In this document: piece after piece, positions 16,219-23,340 of the stretch
Layout of the letters: every line of letters begins with the position of its first letter
Numbering within the stretch: position 1 is the first letter of the stretch
NCBI RefSeq assembly: GCF_031732815.1
Contig: NZ_JAVMKF010000078.1
Span: 1-36,982 of the forward strand
Direction of reading: 5' to 3'
DNA: 36,982 nt
Source of the DNA: Accumulibacter sp031732815
GTDB lineage: Bacteria > Pseudomonadota > Gammaproteobacteria > Burkholderiales > Rhodocyclaceae
Made by a program: the position numbers and the translations under genes
Notes under the pieces: generated by a model
What the model was told of the DNA's origin: nothing
Seen by the model: only the letters and a program-made list of their open reading frames with translations
Databases searched by the model: none

Positions 16219-16318
16219 NNNNNNNNNNNNNNNNNNNNNNNNNNNNNNNNNNNNNNNNNNNNNNNNNNNNNNNNNNNNNNNNNNNNNNNNNNNNNNNNNN
16301 NNNNNNNNNNNNNNNNNN
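16219..16318. other. Assembly gap of 100 N inside kdsB
   Basis: Exactly 100 unknown bases, which looks like a default scaffold gap rather than a measured length. KdsB sequence enters from the right and does not reappear on the left. Confidence 0.98.
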
Positions 16319-16776
16319 GCACAGACGACCTTGACCACGTTCGGGTTGAAGAAATCGCCCGCATCGCTCAGTGGGTGGGCAACCGTTGCCATGTCGGCGC
16401 CACTCGCCGCCAGACGCGCGGCGGTCTGTTCGATCAGTTGCGGGTCGATCAGCGGCTCGTCACCCTGCACATTGACGACCATCGTCTCATCGTCCCAAGC
16501 GAAGCGTTCGACGACTTCGGCCAGACGATCAGTGCCGGTGGCGTGCCCGGCAGCCGTCAGGATAGCGCGCATGCCGTGCCGCTCGGCGGCCGCCAGCACC
16601 TCTGGATGGTCGGTCGCGATGACCACTTCATCCGCCGTCGAGAGCAGCGCGCGCTCGGCGACCCGCACAACCATCGGTTTCCCGCCCAGATCCAGCAAGG
16701 GCTTGGCAGGCAGTCGTGTTGACCCGTAGCGCGCCGGGATGACGACCTTGAACGGCACGCCAGCGGCCAGCTTCAA
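16319..16776 (-). CDS. kdsB: CMP-KDO synthetase (3-deoxy-manno-octulosonate cytidylyltransferase), interrupted by assembly gap
   Basis: KdsB activates KDO with CTP for lipopolysaccharide inner-core synthesis. About 152 N-terminal residues are present: FKVVIPARYGSTRLPAKPLL (nucleotide-binding), VVIATDHPEV, the catalytic-loop VVNVQGDEPLI, then FFNPNVVKVV at the gap edge. The family is about 250 residues, so about 100 C-terminal residues (around 300 bases) are missing; only 145 bases lie between the gap and adk, and these do not encode them. TTG at 16776 overlaps the Trm112 stop (TTGA). GTG at 16758 gives a more typical N-terminus and is an equally possible start. This is an assembly break, not evidence of a pseudogene. 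Confidence 0.9.
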
Positions 16777-16949
16777 TCCGCCTCGCCGGTCACCGCGCGC
16801 GCCTCATCCGGCAGCATGATCGGGATTCCGTCGCGGATCGGAAAAGCGATCTTGCAAGGCTTGCATACCAGTTCCGACTGCGCCTTGCGGTACTCGAGAT
16901 TCGCTTTGCACACCGGGCAGACGAGGATATCAAGCAGACGAGCATCCAT
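16773..16949 (-). CDS. Trm112-family small zinc-ribbon protein
   Basis: A 58-residue protein of the Trm112/UPF0434 family, starting MDARLLDILVCPVCKANLEY. Cys11, Cys14, Cys29 and Cys32 form a CxxC...CxxC ribbon (LVCPVCK, LVCKPCK), followed by FPIRDGIPIMLPDEAR, which is conserved. Eukaryotic Trm112 is an activator of methyltransferases; the bacterial role is not established. It overlaps the end of lpxK by about 20 bases and the kdsB start by 4 bases, the usual arrangement between lpxK and kdsB in this group. The frame is open further upstream, but that part is antisense-like and inside lpxK. Confidence 0.9.
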   Translation of the reverse strand: MDARLLDILVCPVCKANLEYRKAQSELVCKPCKIAFPIRDGIPIMLPDEARAVTGEAD

Positions 16950-17976
16950 GGAGTTTCTCCAGTATCGTCTCGAACAGGTCGGCGTGACGCTCAGTGCCAC
17001 TGATGACCGCCTCAACCGGCAGCACCCAGGCGTCTGCGGAGACGTATGCGGCGCATTTTACCGCATCTTTCTCGGTCATCAGCAGGACACCATCGCGCGC
17101 GAAAAGGAGATCGGCAGCGCTGTAAGGATGGTGGTCGGCAAAGGCGCGAGCGTCCACCTGCAGGCCGAGTGCCTCCAGATGCCGGAAAAAGCGCTGCGGA
17201 TTGCCGATCCCGGCGAGCGCATAGATCTTGCGCCCCGACCAGTCGGCAGCAGTGCAACTGCGCAACTCACCGTTCGCCGCCACGAAACGCTCGCCAACCA
17301 GCCGCATGGCAAAATTTGGCAACGCCTGCGCCGCATCCGGCAAGACCTCGGGCAGGCCGCCGTTCCAGACCACGGCAGTGGCCTGGCGCAGCCGCCGCAG
17401 CGGCTCGCGCAGGGGACCGGCCGGCAACAGCCGGCAGTTGCCATGGCCGCGCTCGTCGAAGACGACCAATTCGATCGAGCGCTGCAGGCGATAGTGCTGC
17501 AAGCCGTCATCCGAGACGATCACGTTGCAATCGGCGTGCGCAGAGAGCAGTGCCTGAGCGGCAGCCACACGATCGCGGCCAATGAAGACCGGCACGCCGC
17601 TGCGCCGGGCGAGCAGCAAGGGCTCGTCCCCGACGAGCGCGCAGGGCGAGTCCGGCGCAACCGCCAGGATCTGCCCGCTGCGCCCACCGTAACCGCGGCT
17701 GACGATCCCTGGCCGCCAGCCGCTGGCGCGCAGGCGCTGAACGAGCCAGAGAACAAGAGGCGTCTTGCCGCTCCCGCCGACGGTCAAGTTGCCGATGACA
17801 ATGACCGGTACCGGCAGACGGCAGGCGCGCAGCCAGCCGCAACGATAGGCCACCCGTCGTAGGCCGGCGAGAGCACCATAAAGCGAGGCAACCGGCAGCA
17901 GCAGATAAAGCGGCGCGCGCAGACGAGGTTCATACCACCAGCGCGCAAGACGCTGCGCGAGGCCGCCGAAAAGCAT
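16930..17976 (-). CDS. lpxK: Tetraacyldisaccharide 4'-kinase LpxK
   Basis: LpxK phosphorylates the 4' position of the lipid A disaccharide precursor at the inner face of the cytoplasmic membrane. The 348 residues include an N-terminal membrane-anchoring helix (PLYLLLPVASLYGALAGL), the P-loop VIGNLTVGGSGKTPLVLWL, VSRGYGG, VIVSDDGLQHYRL (the conserved DDGLQH) and VFDERGHGNCRLLPAGPLRE. Its ATG overlaps the exbD stop by one base (TGATG), and its 3' end overlaps the Trm112 gene, so the four genes are likely translated in a coupled series. Confidence 0.96.
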   Translation of the reverse strand: MLFGGLAQRLARWWYEPRLRAPLYLLLPVASLYGALAGLRRVAYRCGWLRACRLPVPVIVIGNLTVGGSGKTPLVLWLVQRLRASGWRPGIVSRGYGGRSGQILAVAPDSPCALVGDEPLLLARRSGVPVFIGRDRVAAAQALLSAHADCNVIVSDDGLQHYRLQRSIELVVFDERGHGNCRLLPAGPLREPLRRLRQATAVVWNGGLPEVLPDAAQALPNFAMRLVGERFVAANGELRSCTAADWSGRKIYALAGIGNPQRFFRHLEALGLQVDARAFADHHPYSAADLLFARDGVLLMTEKDAVKCAAYVSADAWVLPVEAVISGTERHADLFETILEKLHGCSSA

Positions 17977-18392
17977 CAGGGCGGGGCTTGCGTGGCGAAC
18001 GAAATCCGCACCAGGCCGGCGCTCTGCGCCGCCTGCATGATGTCTACGACGCTTTGATGAGTCGCCTTGGCGTCAGCATTGATGACCACGACTGGATCCC
18101 GGGCTTCGCCGGCGGCACGCCGCAAGGCTTCGCTGATCGTCGGTGGAGTCGCCGCCGCCAGCGGCGCCTTGTTGACCAGGACCTGCCCGGCAGCGGTCAC
18201 CACCACGTTGATCTCGTTTGGTTGCTCGTTCTGTTTGCTGGCCTCGGCGGTCGGCAGATTGATCTCGAGGCCGGAGAACTTGGCATAGGTGGTGGTCAAC
18301 ATGAGGAAGATGATGATCACCAGAAGGACATCGATCAGCGGAATCAGATTGATCTCGGGCTCGTCGCCGCTGCGCCCACGTCGGAAGTTCAT
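17976..18392 (-). CDS. exbD: ExbD/TolR-family proton-channel subunit
   Basis: The 138-residue inner-membrane protein has a short cytoplasmic N-terminus, one membrane helix carrying the proton-path Asp (EINLIPLIDVLLVIIIFLML), and a periplasmic domain ending DPVVVINADAKATHQSVVDI, the ExbD/TolR fold. With ExbB it converts the proton gradient into TonB movement. No tonB is visible in the window, so the TonB or TolA partner is elsewhere. It lies 8 bases after exbB and overlaps lpxK. ExbD rather than TolR is inferred from the LPS-gene context common in Betaproteobacteria. Confidence 0.92.
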   Translation of the reverse strand: MNFRRGRSGDEPEINLIPLIDVLLVIIIFLMLTTTYAKFSGLEINLPTAEASKQNEQPNEINVVVTAAGQVLVNKAPLAAATPPTISEALRRAAGEARDPVVVINADAKATHQSVVDIMQAAQSAGLVRISFATQAPP

Positions 18393-18400
18393 CGGCGGTC

Positions 18401-19009
18401 TCAGGACGAGCGTTCGCCGTGCAGAACCTCGACCAGGCGTACCGCCTGCTGCTGCATCTCGATGATGAAACCGTCGACCAGCGCGCGGAAATGGCGCCAG
18501 AAGATCATGCTCGGAATCGCGATCAGCAAACCAAAGCCGGTGTTGTACAGGGCCACCGAGATCCCATGCGCCAGCTGGATCGGGTTGCTGCCGCTCGGCG
18601 CCTGCGAGCCGAAGATTTCGATCATGCCGACGACGGTGCCGAACAGGCCCATCAACGGGCTGATCGAAGCGATCGTACCGAGTGTCGTCAGGTAGCGCTG
18701 CAGATCGTGCGCAACGACACTGCCGACTTCCTCGATGGCGTCGCGCATGATATCGCGCGAACTGCCGACATTGCGCAGACCTGCACCGAGCACGCGTCCG
18801 AGCGGCGAATGCGCGTCCAGTTCGTCGGCCATCGCCATGCTCGCGCCGTTCTTCCGGTATTCCGCGACCACCCTCTGGAGCAGGCCTGAGGGAACGACTC
18901 TGGCGCGCCGCAAGGCCAGCGAGCGCTCAATGATCAAGGCAACGGCAATCACCGACGCCAACAGCAGAGGCCAGATTGGCCAGCCAGCAGCCTGTACGAT
19001 GGCAAACAC
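18401..19009 (-). CDS. exbB: ExbB/TolQ/MotA-family proton-channel subunit
   Basis: The 202-residue protein starts (GTG 19009) with VFAIVQAAGWPIWPLLLASV, the typical short-form ExbB N-terminus and first membrane helix. It then has a cytoplasmic loop and the conserved pair of helices LGTIASISPLMGLFGTVVGM and GISVALYNTGFGLLIAIPS. A TTG four codons upstream is possible, but the GTG has a better ribosome-binding site (GGGGA, 5-6 bases away). It heads the exbB-exbD-lpxK-Trm112-kdsB(-adk) cluster with a recognisable promoter about 40 bases upstream. Confidence 0.93.
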   Translation of the reverse strand: MFAIVQAAGWPIWPLLLASVIAVALIIERSLALRRARVVPSGLLQRVVAEYRKNGASMAMADELDAHSPLGRVLGAGLRNVGSSRDIMRDAIEEVGSVVAHDLQRYLTTLGTIASISPLMGLFGTVVGMIEIFGSQAPSGSNPIQLAHGISVALYNTGFGLLIAIPSMIFWRHFRALVDGFIIEMQQQAVRLVEVLHGERSS

Positions 19010-19043
19010 GGTTTTCCCCAAAGGATGTCAACAGAAACGTGGC

Positions 19044-19072
19044 ACTTTAGCCTGCGTCAGCGCCGGCAGCAA
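19044..19072 (-). promoter_or_regulatory. Candidate sigma-70 promoter of the exbB operon
   Basis: Minus-strand TTGCTG (19067-19072) and TAAAGT (19044-19049) are spaced 17 bases, with the exbB start about 35 bases downstream. Both hexamers are moderate matches. The spacing and position are good. Confidence 0.45.
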
Positions 19073-19266
19073 GCCCCGCTCCGTCGGCAAGTCGGCCAAG
19101 CTATCCCGGCAGGTTGTGGACAAGCGCTCGCTCAGCCTGTTGGTGAATCAGCTAAGTTGCGATTCCACAAGGCTCTTCGCCGCTCTGCCCAAAAGTCGGG
19201 CAGGGAGCTGCGCGAACGCTGCCGGATCGGCAATGGGCGGCAGACCGTCCAATGTACAATGCACCA

Positions 19267-20676
19267 ATGTTCGACACCCTGCCAGACGCCGCCAGTCTCG
19301 CCCAGCCGACCGCGCCGATTCCGATTTCGCTGCTCAATCGCCTGGCGCGCGAGCGGCTGGAAGCAGCCTTTCCGCTTTGCTGGGTCGCTGGTGAAGTGTC
19401 GAATCTCAGCTACGCCGCGTCCGGACACGTCTACTTCTCGCTCAAGGACAGTTCGGCCCAGGCCCGCTGCGTCATGTTCCGCAGCCGGGCGCAACTCCTT
19501 GGCTGGCGACTCGAGAACGGTCAGCACATCGAGGCGCGCGTCCTGGTCACGCTTTACGAGCCGCGTGGCGATTTCCAGCTCAATGTCGAAGCGGCCCGCC
19601 AAGCGGGTGCCGGCAGCCTTTTCGAGCGCTTCCTGCGCTTGAAGGACAAACTCGAGCGCGAAGGACTGTTTTCGCCCGCAGGCAAGCGGCCGTTGCCCGC
19701 CTTCCCGCGGCGCGTCGGCATCGTCACCTCGCCGCAAGCGGCCGCTTTGCGTGATGTGCTGAGCACACTTGAACGACGCGCGCCGCAGGTCGGGATTGTT
19801 CTCTACCCAAGCCCGGTGCAGGGTGAAGGCGCCGGGCTGCTGATCGCCCGCGCGATCGAGTGCGCGGGTCAGCGTGGCGAATGCGACGTCCTGATCGTTT
19901 GTCGCGGCGGAGGCAGCATGGAGGACCTCTGGGCGTTCAACGACGAGGCGGTGGCGCGCGCCATCCGTTCCAGTCCGCTGCCGGTAGTCAGCGGAATCGG
20001 CCACGAAACCGACTTTACGATTGCCGATTTCGCCGCCGACCAACGCGCACCTACACCGACCGCGGCGGCCGAACTGGCCGTTCCCGAGCGAGGCGCGCTA
20101 CTCGCCCGCCTGGCGACCCAGCGGGCAAGCCTGCAGCGCTCGCTTGCCCGTCGGATCGAAGCGCATGGCCAGCAACTCGACTGGCTCGCCCGGCGCCTGC
20201 AACACCCGCTTGACCTCGTCGCGCGTCGGCGCCAGATCCTCCAGCAGCACCACAAAGACCTCCGGCTGGGCATGCGGCAAGCTCTTGCGCAAGCCACTGG
20301 CGCGCTCGCCGACGGCCGCCGCCGCCTGCTCATCAGCCGACCCGATCCCACGCGCCTGCGTACCGAGCTGGAGCGAATTGCCGAACGCCTCGTGGCCGCC
20401 CGCCAGAAGACCGTGCACGACAAGCACAACGAGCTTGCTCGCTTGGCCGACGGCCTCGCCCATCTCAACCCGACGGCGGTGCTCGCGCGCGGCTACGCCA
20501 TGGTTGCCGACGAGCAGGGGCGCCTGGTGAATGACAGCAGGGCGCTGGAACCTAAGCAGCGCGTCGCTGTCTTCCTCGGGCGAGGACGCTTCGCCGCGCG
20601 CGTCCTGGCACTGCAGCACGACAGCGGCCAGGCGCCTGATGGCCGGACCATTGTCAGCGCTTGGCACCCCGACTAG
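19267..20676 (+). CDS. xseA: Exodeoxyribonuclease VII large subunit
   Basis: ExoVII degrades single-stranded DNA from both ends; XseA is its catalytic subunit, and XseB is not seen here. The 469 residues have an N-terminal OB fold (LERLEAAFPLCWVAGEVSNL..., then GHVYFSLKDSSAQARCVMF), a catalytic core (FPRRVGIVTSPQAAALRDVL; CRGGGSMEDLWAFNDE; SGIGHETDFTIADFAADQRA) and a long C-terminal coiled coil ending in LARGYAMV. ATG 19267 is preferred to 19252 (MYNAP...) on family N-terminus. A TACAAT lies at 19254-19259, so the mRNA could have almost no leader. It is divergent from exbB. Confidence 0.95.
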   Translation: MFDTLPDAASLAQPTAPIPISLLNRLARERLEAAFPLCWVAGEVSNLSYAASGHVYFSLKDSSAQARCVMFRSRAQLLGWRLENGQHIEARVLVTLYEPRGDFQLNVEAARQAGAGSLFERFLRLKDKLEREGLFSPAGKRPLPAFPRRVGIVTSPQAAALRDVLSTLERRAPQVGIVLYPSPVQGEGAGLLIARAIECAGQRGECDVLIVCRGGGSMEDLWAFNDEAVARAIRSSPLPVVSGIGHETDFTIADFAADQRAPTPTAAAELAVPERGALLARLATQRASLQRSLARRIEAHGQQLDWLARRLQHPLDLVARRRQILQQHHKDLRLGMRQALAQATGALADGRRRLLISRPDPTRLRTELERIAERLVAARQKTVHDKHNELARLADGLAHLNPTAVLARGYAMVADEQGRLVNDSRALEPKQRVAVFLGRGRFAARVLALQHDSGQAPDGRTIVSAWHPD

Positions 20677-20741
20677 AATCCCGCCACCTGAGGACAGCGG
20701 TAGCGCTTGACCCGACGTCGGTCTGGTCGGCTTTGGCCTGT

Positions 20742-20769
20742 GCCATGCGCTGTCCGGCTGGCGCATGGC
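20742..20769 (+). terminator. Stem-loop after xseA
   Basis: A perfect 9-bp stem GCCATGCGC/GCGCATGGC with a 10-base loop, followed by TGGTTTGG, lies between xseA and sodB. It is a candidate weak terminator for xseA or a leader element of sodB. A palindrome CCGACGTCGG (20713-20722) precedes it. Confidence 0.4.
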
Positions 20770-20838
20770 TGGTTTGGTCTCATCTTCCTGTAGCACCTGC
20801 TTTCCCGCATAACGAATGACCCTCACGGAGAACGACAA

Positions 20839-21426
20839 ATGGAACATCTGTTGCCGCAACTTCCCTTTGCCAGCGATGCGCTCGCCCCGCACATGTCGCA
20901 GGAGACGCTTGAATTCCACCATGGCAAGCACCATCAGGCCTATGTCACCAATCTCAACAATTTGATCAAGGGAACCGAATACGAAGCGCTCGAGCTCGAA
21001 GCGATTGTCACCAAGGCGCCCGCCGGCGGCATCTACAACAACGCTGCGCAAATCTGGAACCACACCTTCTTCTGGAATTGCCTGAGCCCGAACGGCGGTG
21101 GCGCTCCGAGCGGAGCGCTGGCCGCGGCAATCGACGCCAAATGGGGCAGTTTTGCCGACTTCGCCAAGGCCTTCCAGGCGTCAGCAGTCGGCAACTTCGG
21201 TTCAGCCTGGACCTGGCTGGTCAGAAAACCGGATGGATCGGTCGACATCGTCAATATGGGAGCGGCCGGAACGCCGTTGACCACTGGCGACAAGGCGCTC
21301 CTCTGCATCGACGTCTGGGAGCACGCGTATTACATTGATTACCGCAATCTGCGGCCAAAATTCGTCGAGACCTTCCTGGCCAAGCTGGCCAACTGGCGCT
21401 TTGCCGAAGCGAACTACGGCGGCTAG
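20839..21426 (+). CDS. sodB: Superoxide dismutase, iron type
   Basis: Converts superoxide to O2 and H2O2 in the cytoplasm. The 195 residues start MEHLLPQLPFASDALAPHMS. Metal ligands are visible as H27 (LEFHHGKHHQAYV), H75 (IWNHTFFWNCLSPNGGG), D158 and H162 (CIDVWEHAYYIDYRN). FGSAWTWLVRKPDG and NMGAAGTPL favour the Fe-type; metal choice from sequence is not absolute. A GGAG site lies 9 bases before the ATG. It converges with the chemotaxis receptor gene. Confidence 0.97.
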   Translation: MEHLLPQLPFASDALAPHMSQETLEFHHGKHHQAYVTNLNNLIKGTEYEALELEAIVTKAPAGGIYNNAAQIWNHTFFWNCLSPNGGGAPSGALAAAIDAKWGSFADFAKAFQASAVGNFGSAWTWLVRKPDGSVDIVNMGAAGTPLTTGDKALLCIDVWEHAYYIDYRNLRPKFVETFLAKLANWRFAEANYGG

Positions 21427-21509
21427 ACGTTCAGGCGTCGCCTGGCAGACTGCACGACCCGTCTGTCAGCGCGCGGCGGGCGGGAGGTACACGCGGCCGG
21501 CCTTTGACG

Positions 21510-21541
21510 CTCTCCTGCCCACTCTCCTGCCCACTGTCCTG
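21510..21541. repeat. 12-bp tandem repeat, about 2.7 copies
   Basis: The unit CTCTCCTGCCCA occurs at 21510-21521 and 21522-21533, with a partial third copy carrying one change at 21534-21541. It lies in the non-coding space between the convergent sodB and chemoreceptor genes. Confidence 0.8.
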
Positions 21542-21573
21542 AGCCAGGCGTCGACGAGCAGCCGATCCGGCGC

Positions 21574-23187
21574 TCAGGTTCGGAACTGAGCGACCGTACC
21601 GCGCAGGCCAACGGCCAATTCGCTGAGCGTTTTTGCGGCACCGGCCGTTCCCTTCGCCGCCACGTTGTTCTCCTCCGACGCCTGGGCAACCTGCTCGACG
21701 CGCTGCGCGATCTGCTGACTGGCAATCGACTGTTCTTCGATGGCGCGGCCGATCTCGTTCACGACCGCCAGCACCTGGTCGACACTCGCGCGAATGCTGC
21801 GGATTGCCGCACCCGCCGCACCAGCCAGCTCGACCCCGCGGTCGACCTGGTGCACGGCGGTATCCATTGAGGTGAGTGAGTTGTGCGTCTCCTCCTGAAT
21901 CCTTACCACCATCGCATTGATCTCGCTGGTCGCCTTGCCCGTGCGCTCGGCAAGCTTGCGCACTTCGTCGGCGACGACGGCGAAACCGCGGCCTGACTCG
22001 CCCGCGCGAGCCGCCTCGATCGCCGCGTTGAGGGCCAGCAGGTTGGTCTGATCGGCCACTTCCTTGATCACCTGAACGACCGTCGAGATCTTCGCCGAGC
22101 TTTCGTCAAGCACGCTGATCGCCCTGGAAGTCCGCCGGACGGTATCGGCAATCCGGTTGATTTCGCTGGTCGCGTCTTCGATGACACCGCCCCCGCTGTC
22201 AGACAAGCTGGCCGCCTCGTTGGCGGTTTTCAAGGCGTCGCGGGCGCTTTCTGCAACCTGGCTGATGCTGACCGACATTTCTTCGACGACCGCCGCCATC
22301 GAGGTCGCCGACTCGCTCGTCATCCCCGATGCTGCCGCCGCCTGCTGGGCTGAACTGGCCAGCGATTGCGCAGCGCCTTCGGTACGCTCGACGGTCGCTG
22401 TGATGTCCTGCAACAGCGCGCGCAGATGGGTCTGCATGTGCTGCTGATGCGCCATCAGGCTCTGCGTATCGTTCACCCGCAACTGCAGATCCTGCCGCAG
22501 ATCGCCGCTGGCAATCCGCTGGACGAGCTGGCGTACGTCTTCCGGCTCACCGCCGAGTTGCCCGGCAATTCGGCGGTTGACGACAAACGCGATGCCGACG
22601 GCGAGGACGATCGCCAGCAGCAAGAGCCCCGACATCAGGTTTTCAGCGAGCGCGTGCGCGCCGGCGGCTTCCTTTTCCTCCTGCGCCTTGCTTTCCTGCT
22701 GCAGCTCGATGAAGCGCTCGCTTGCGGCGGAAAGTTCGCGCTGTATACCGCGCGCCTCGCCCTGAATCAGGCTCTGCATGGCGAGTAGCTCGTCTTCCTT
22801 GGCAAGCTTGACGACCTGCTCGTTGCTCTGCGTGTAGCGCGCGTTGAGCGCCCGCATCGTGCCGGCGAGCTCGCGTGTTTCGGCGCGCCGCTGCGACTGC
22901 TCGAGTTCCTCGGCCAAACGCTCGTTCGCCTTGCCGGTGGCGGCAACGCGCTCGAGTTCCTTGCCGCGCTCGTCGGCCGCGACCACCAGGGCATTCAACT
23001 GGTAGCGGCGCATGGCGTTGACGCCCTCGGCGATTTCACGCGCCAACGACTCGTTGCGCCCGGCGCGCACGATGTCATCGACGTGCCCGTCGACGATCTG
23101 GAACTGGACGATGGCAAAGGCGACCAGCGTCGTCATGACGACAATCACGGCGCCAAAGCCGCTCCACAGAAGCGTCCTGATCTTCAT
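21574..23187 (-). CDS. Methyl-accepting chemotaxis protein
   Basis: The 537-residue transducer has a first membrane helix at about residues 8-28 (LLWSGFGAVIVVMTTLVAFA), a helical periplasmic four-helix-bundle-like sensor, a second membrane helix about 195-213 (SGLLLLAIVLAVGIAFVV), a HAMP domain (NRRIAGQLGGEPEDVRQLVQ, then IASGDLRQDL) and the long signalling coiled coil. The hairpin tip is conserved (IKEVADQTNLLALNAAIEAA, then RAGESGRGFAVVADEVRKLA). The C-terminus ends AQFRT without a CheR-tether pentapeptide. The ligand cannot be read. ATG 23187 has a strong GGAGGAG site. The gene stands alone next to the cus operon. Confidence 0.95.
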   Translation of the reverse strand: MKIRTLLWSGFGAVIVVMTTLVAFAIVQFQIVDGHVDDIVRAGRNESLAREIAEGVNAMRRYQLNALVVAADERGKELERVAATGKANERLAEELEQSQRRAETRELAGTMRALNARYTQSNEQVVKLAKEDELLAMQSLIQGEARGIQRELSAASERFIELQQESKAQEEKEAAGAHALAENLMSGLLLLAIVLAVGIAFVVNRRIAGQLGGEPEDVRQLVQRIASGDLRQDLQLRVNDTQSLMAHQQHMQTHLRALLQDITATVERTEGAAQSLASSAQQAAAASGMTSESATSMAAVVEEMSVSISQVAESARDALKTANEAASLSDSGGGVIEDATSEINRIADTVRRTSRAISVLDESSAKISTVVQVIKEVADQTNLLALNAAIEAARAGESGRGFAVVADEVRKLAERTGKATSEINAMVVRIQEETHNSLTSMDTAVHQVDRGVELAGAAGAAIRSIRASVDQVLAVVNEIGRAIEEQSIASQQIAQRVEQVAQASEENNVAAKGTAGAAKTLSELAVGLRGTVAQFRT

Positions 23188-23245
23188 CCCCGTCTCCTCC
23201 TTAAAAACCTGTCCAAATTCCCCCCGATACACTTTGCCCTACCAC

Positions 23246-23272
23246 AAATCGATTGTCAATTCAATGATTTTA
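23246..23272 (-). promoter_or_regulatory. Candidate FliA (sigma-28) promoter of the chemoreceptor gene
   Basis: On the minus strand TAAA (23269-23272), 15 bases, then ATCGATTT (23246-23253). FliA sites read TAAA-N15-GCCGATAA, so the -35 is full and the core CGAT of the -10 is kept. A perfect TTGACA (23254-23259) overlaps, so a sigma-70 promoter with a poor -10 (CAAAGT, 17 bases on) is the alternative. Confidence 0.4.
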
Positions 23273-23340
23273 TGTGGAACAAGAGCAGCGCCCTGAACGC
23301 GCCCTCCTTGGCCCGGCCAGTCAGGCGTGCAGGGCGGCGC

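Noticed and set aside
19110..19130. TTGTGGACAA-like DnaA box between exbB and xseA
   Set aside because: A single near-match without clustering or an AT-rich unwinding element does not support an origin.
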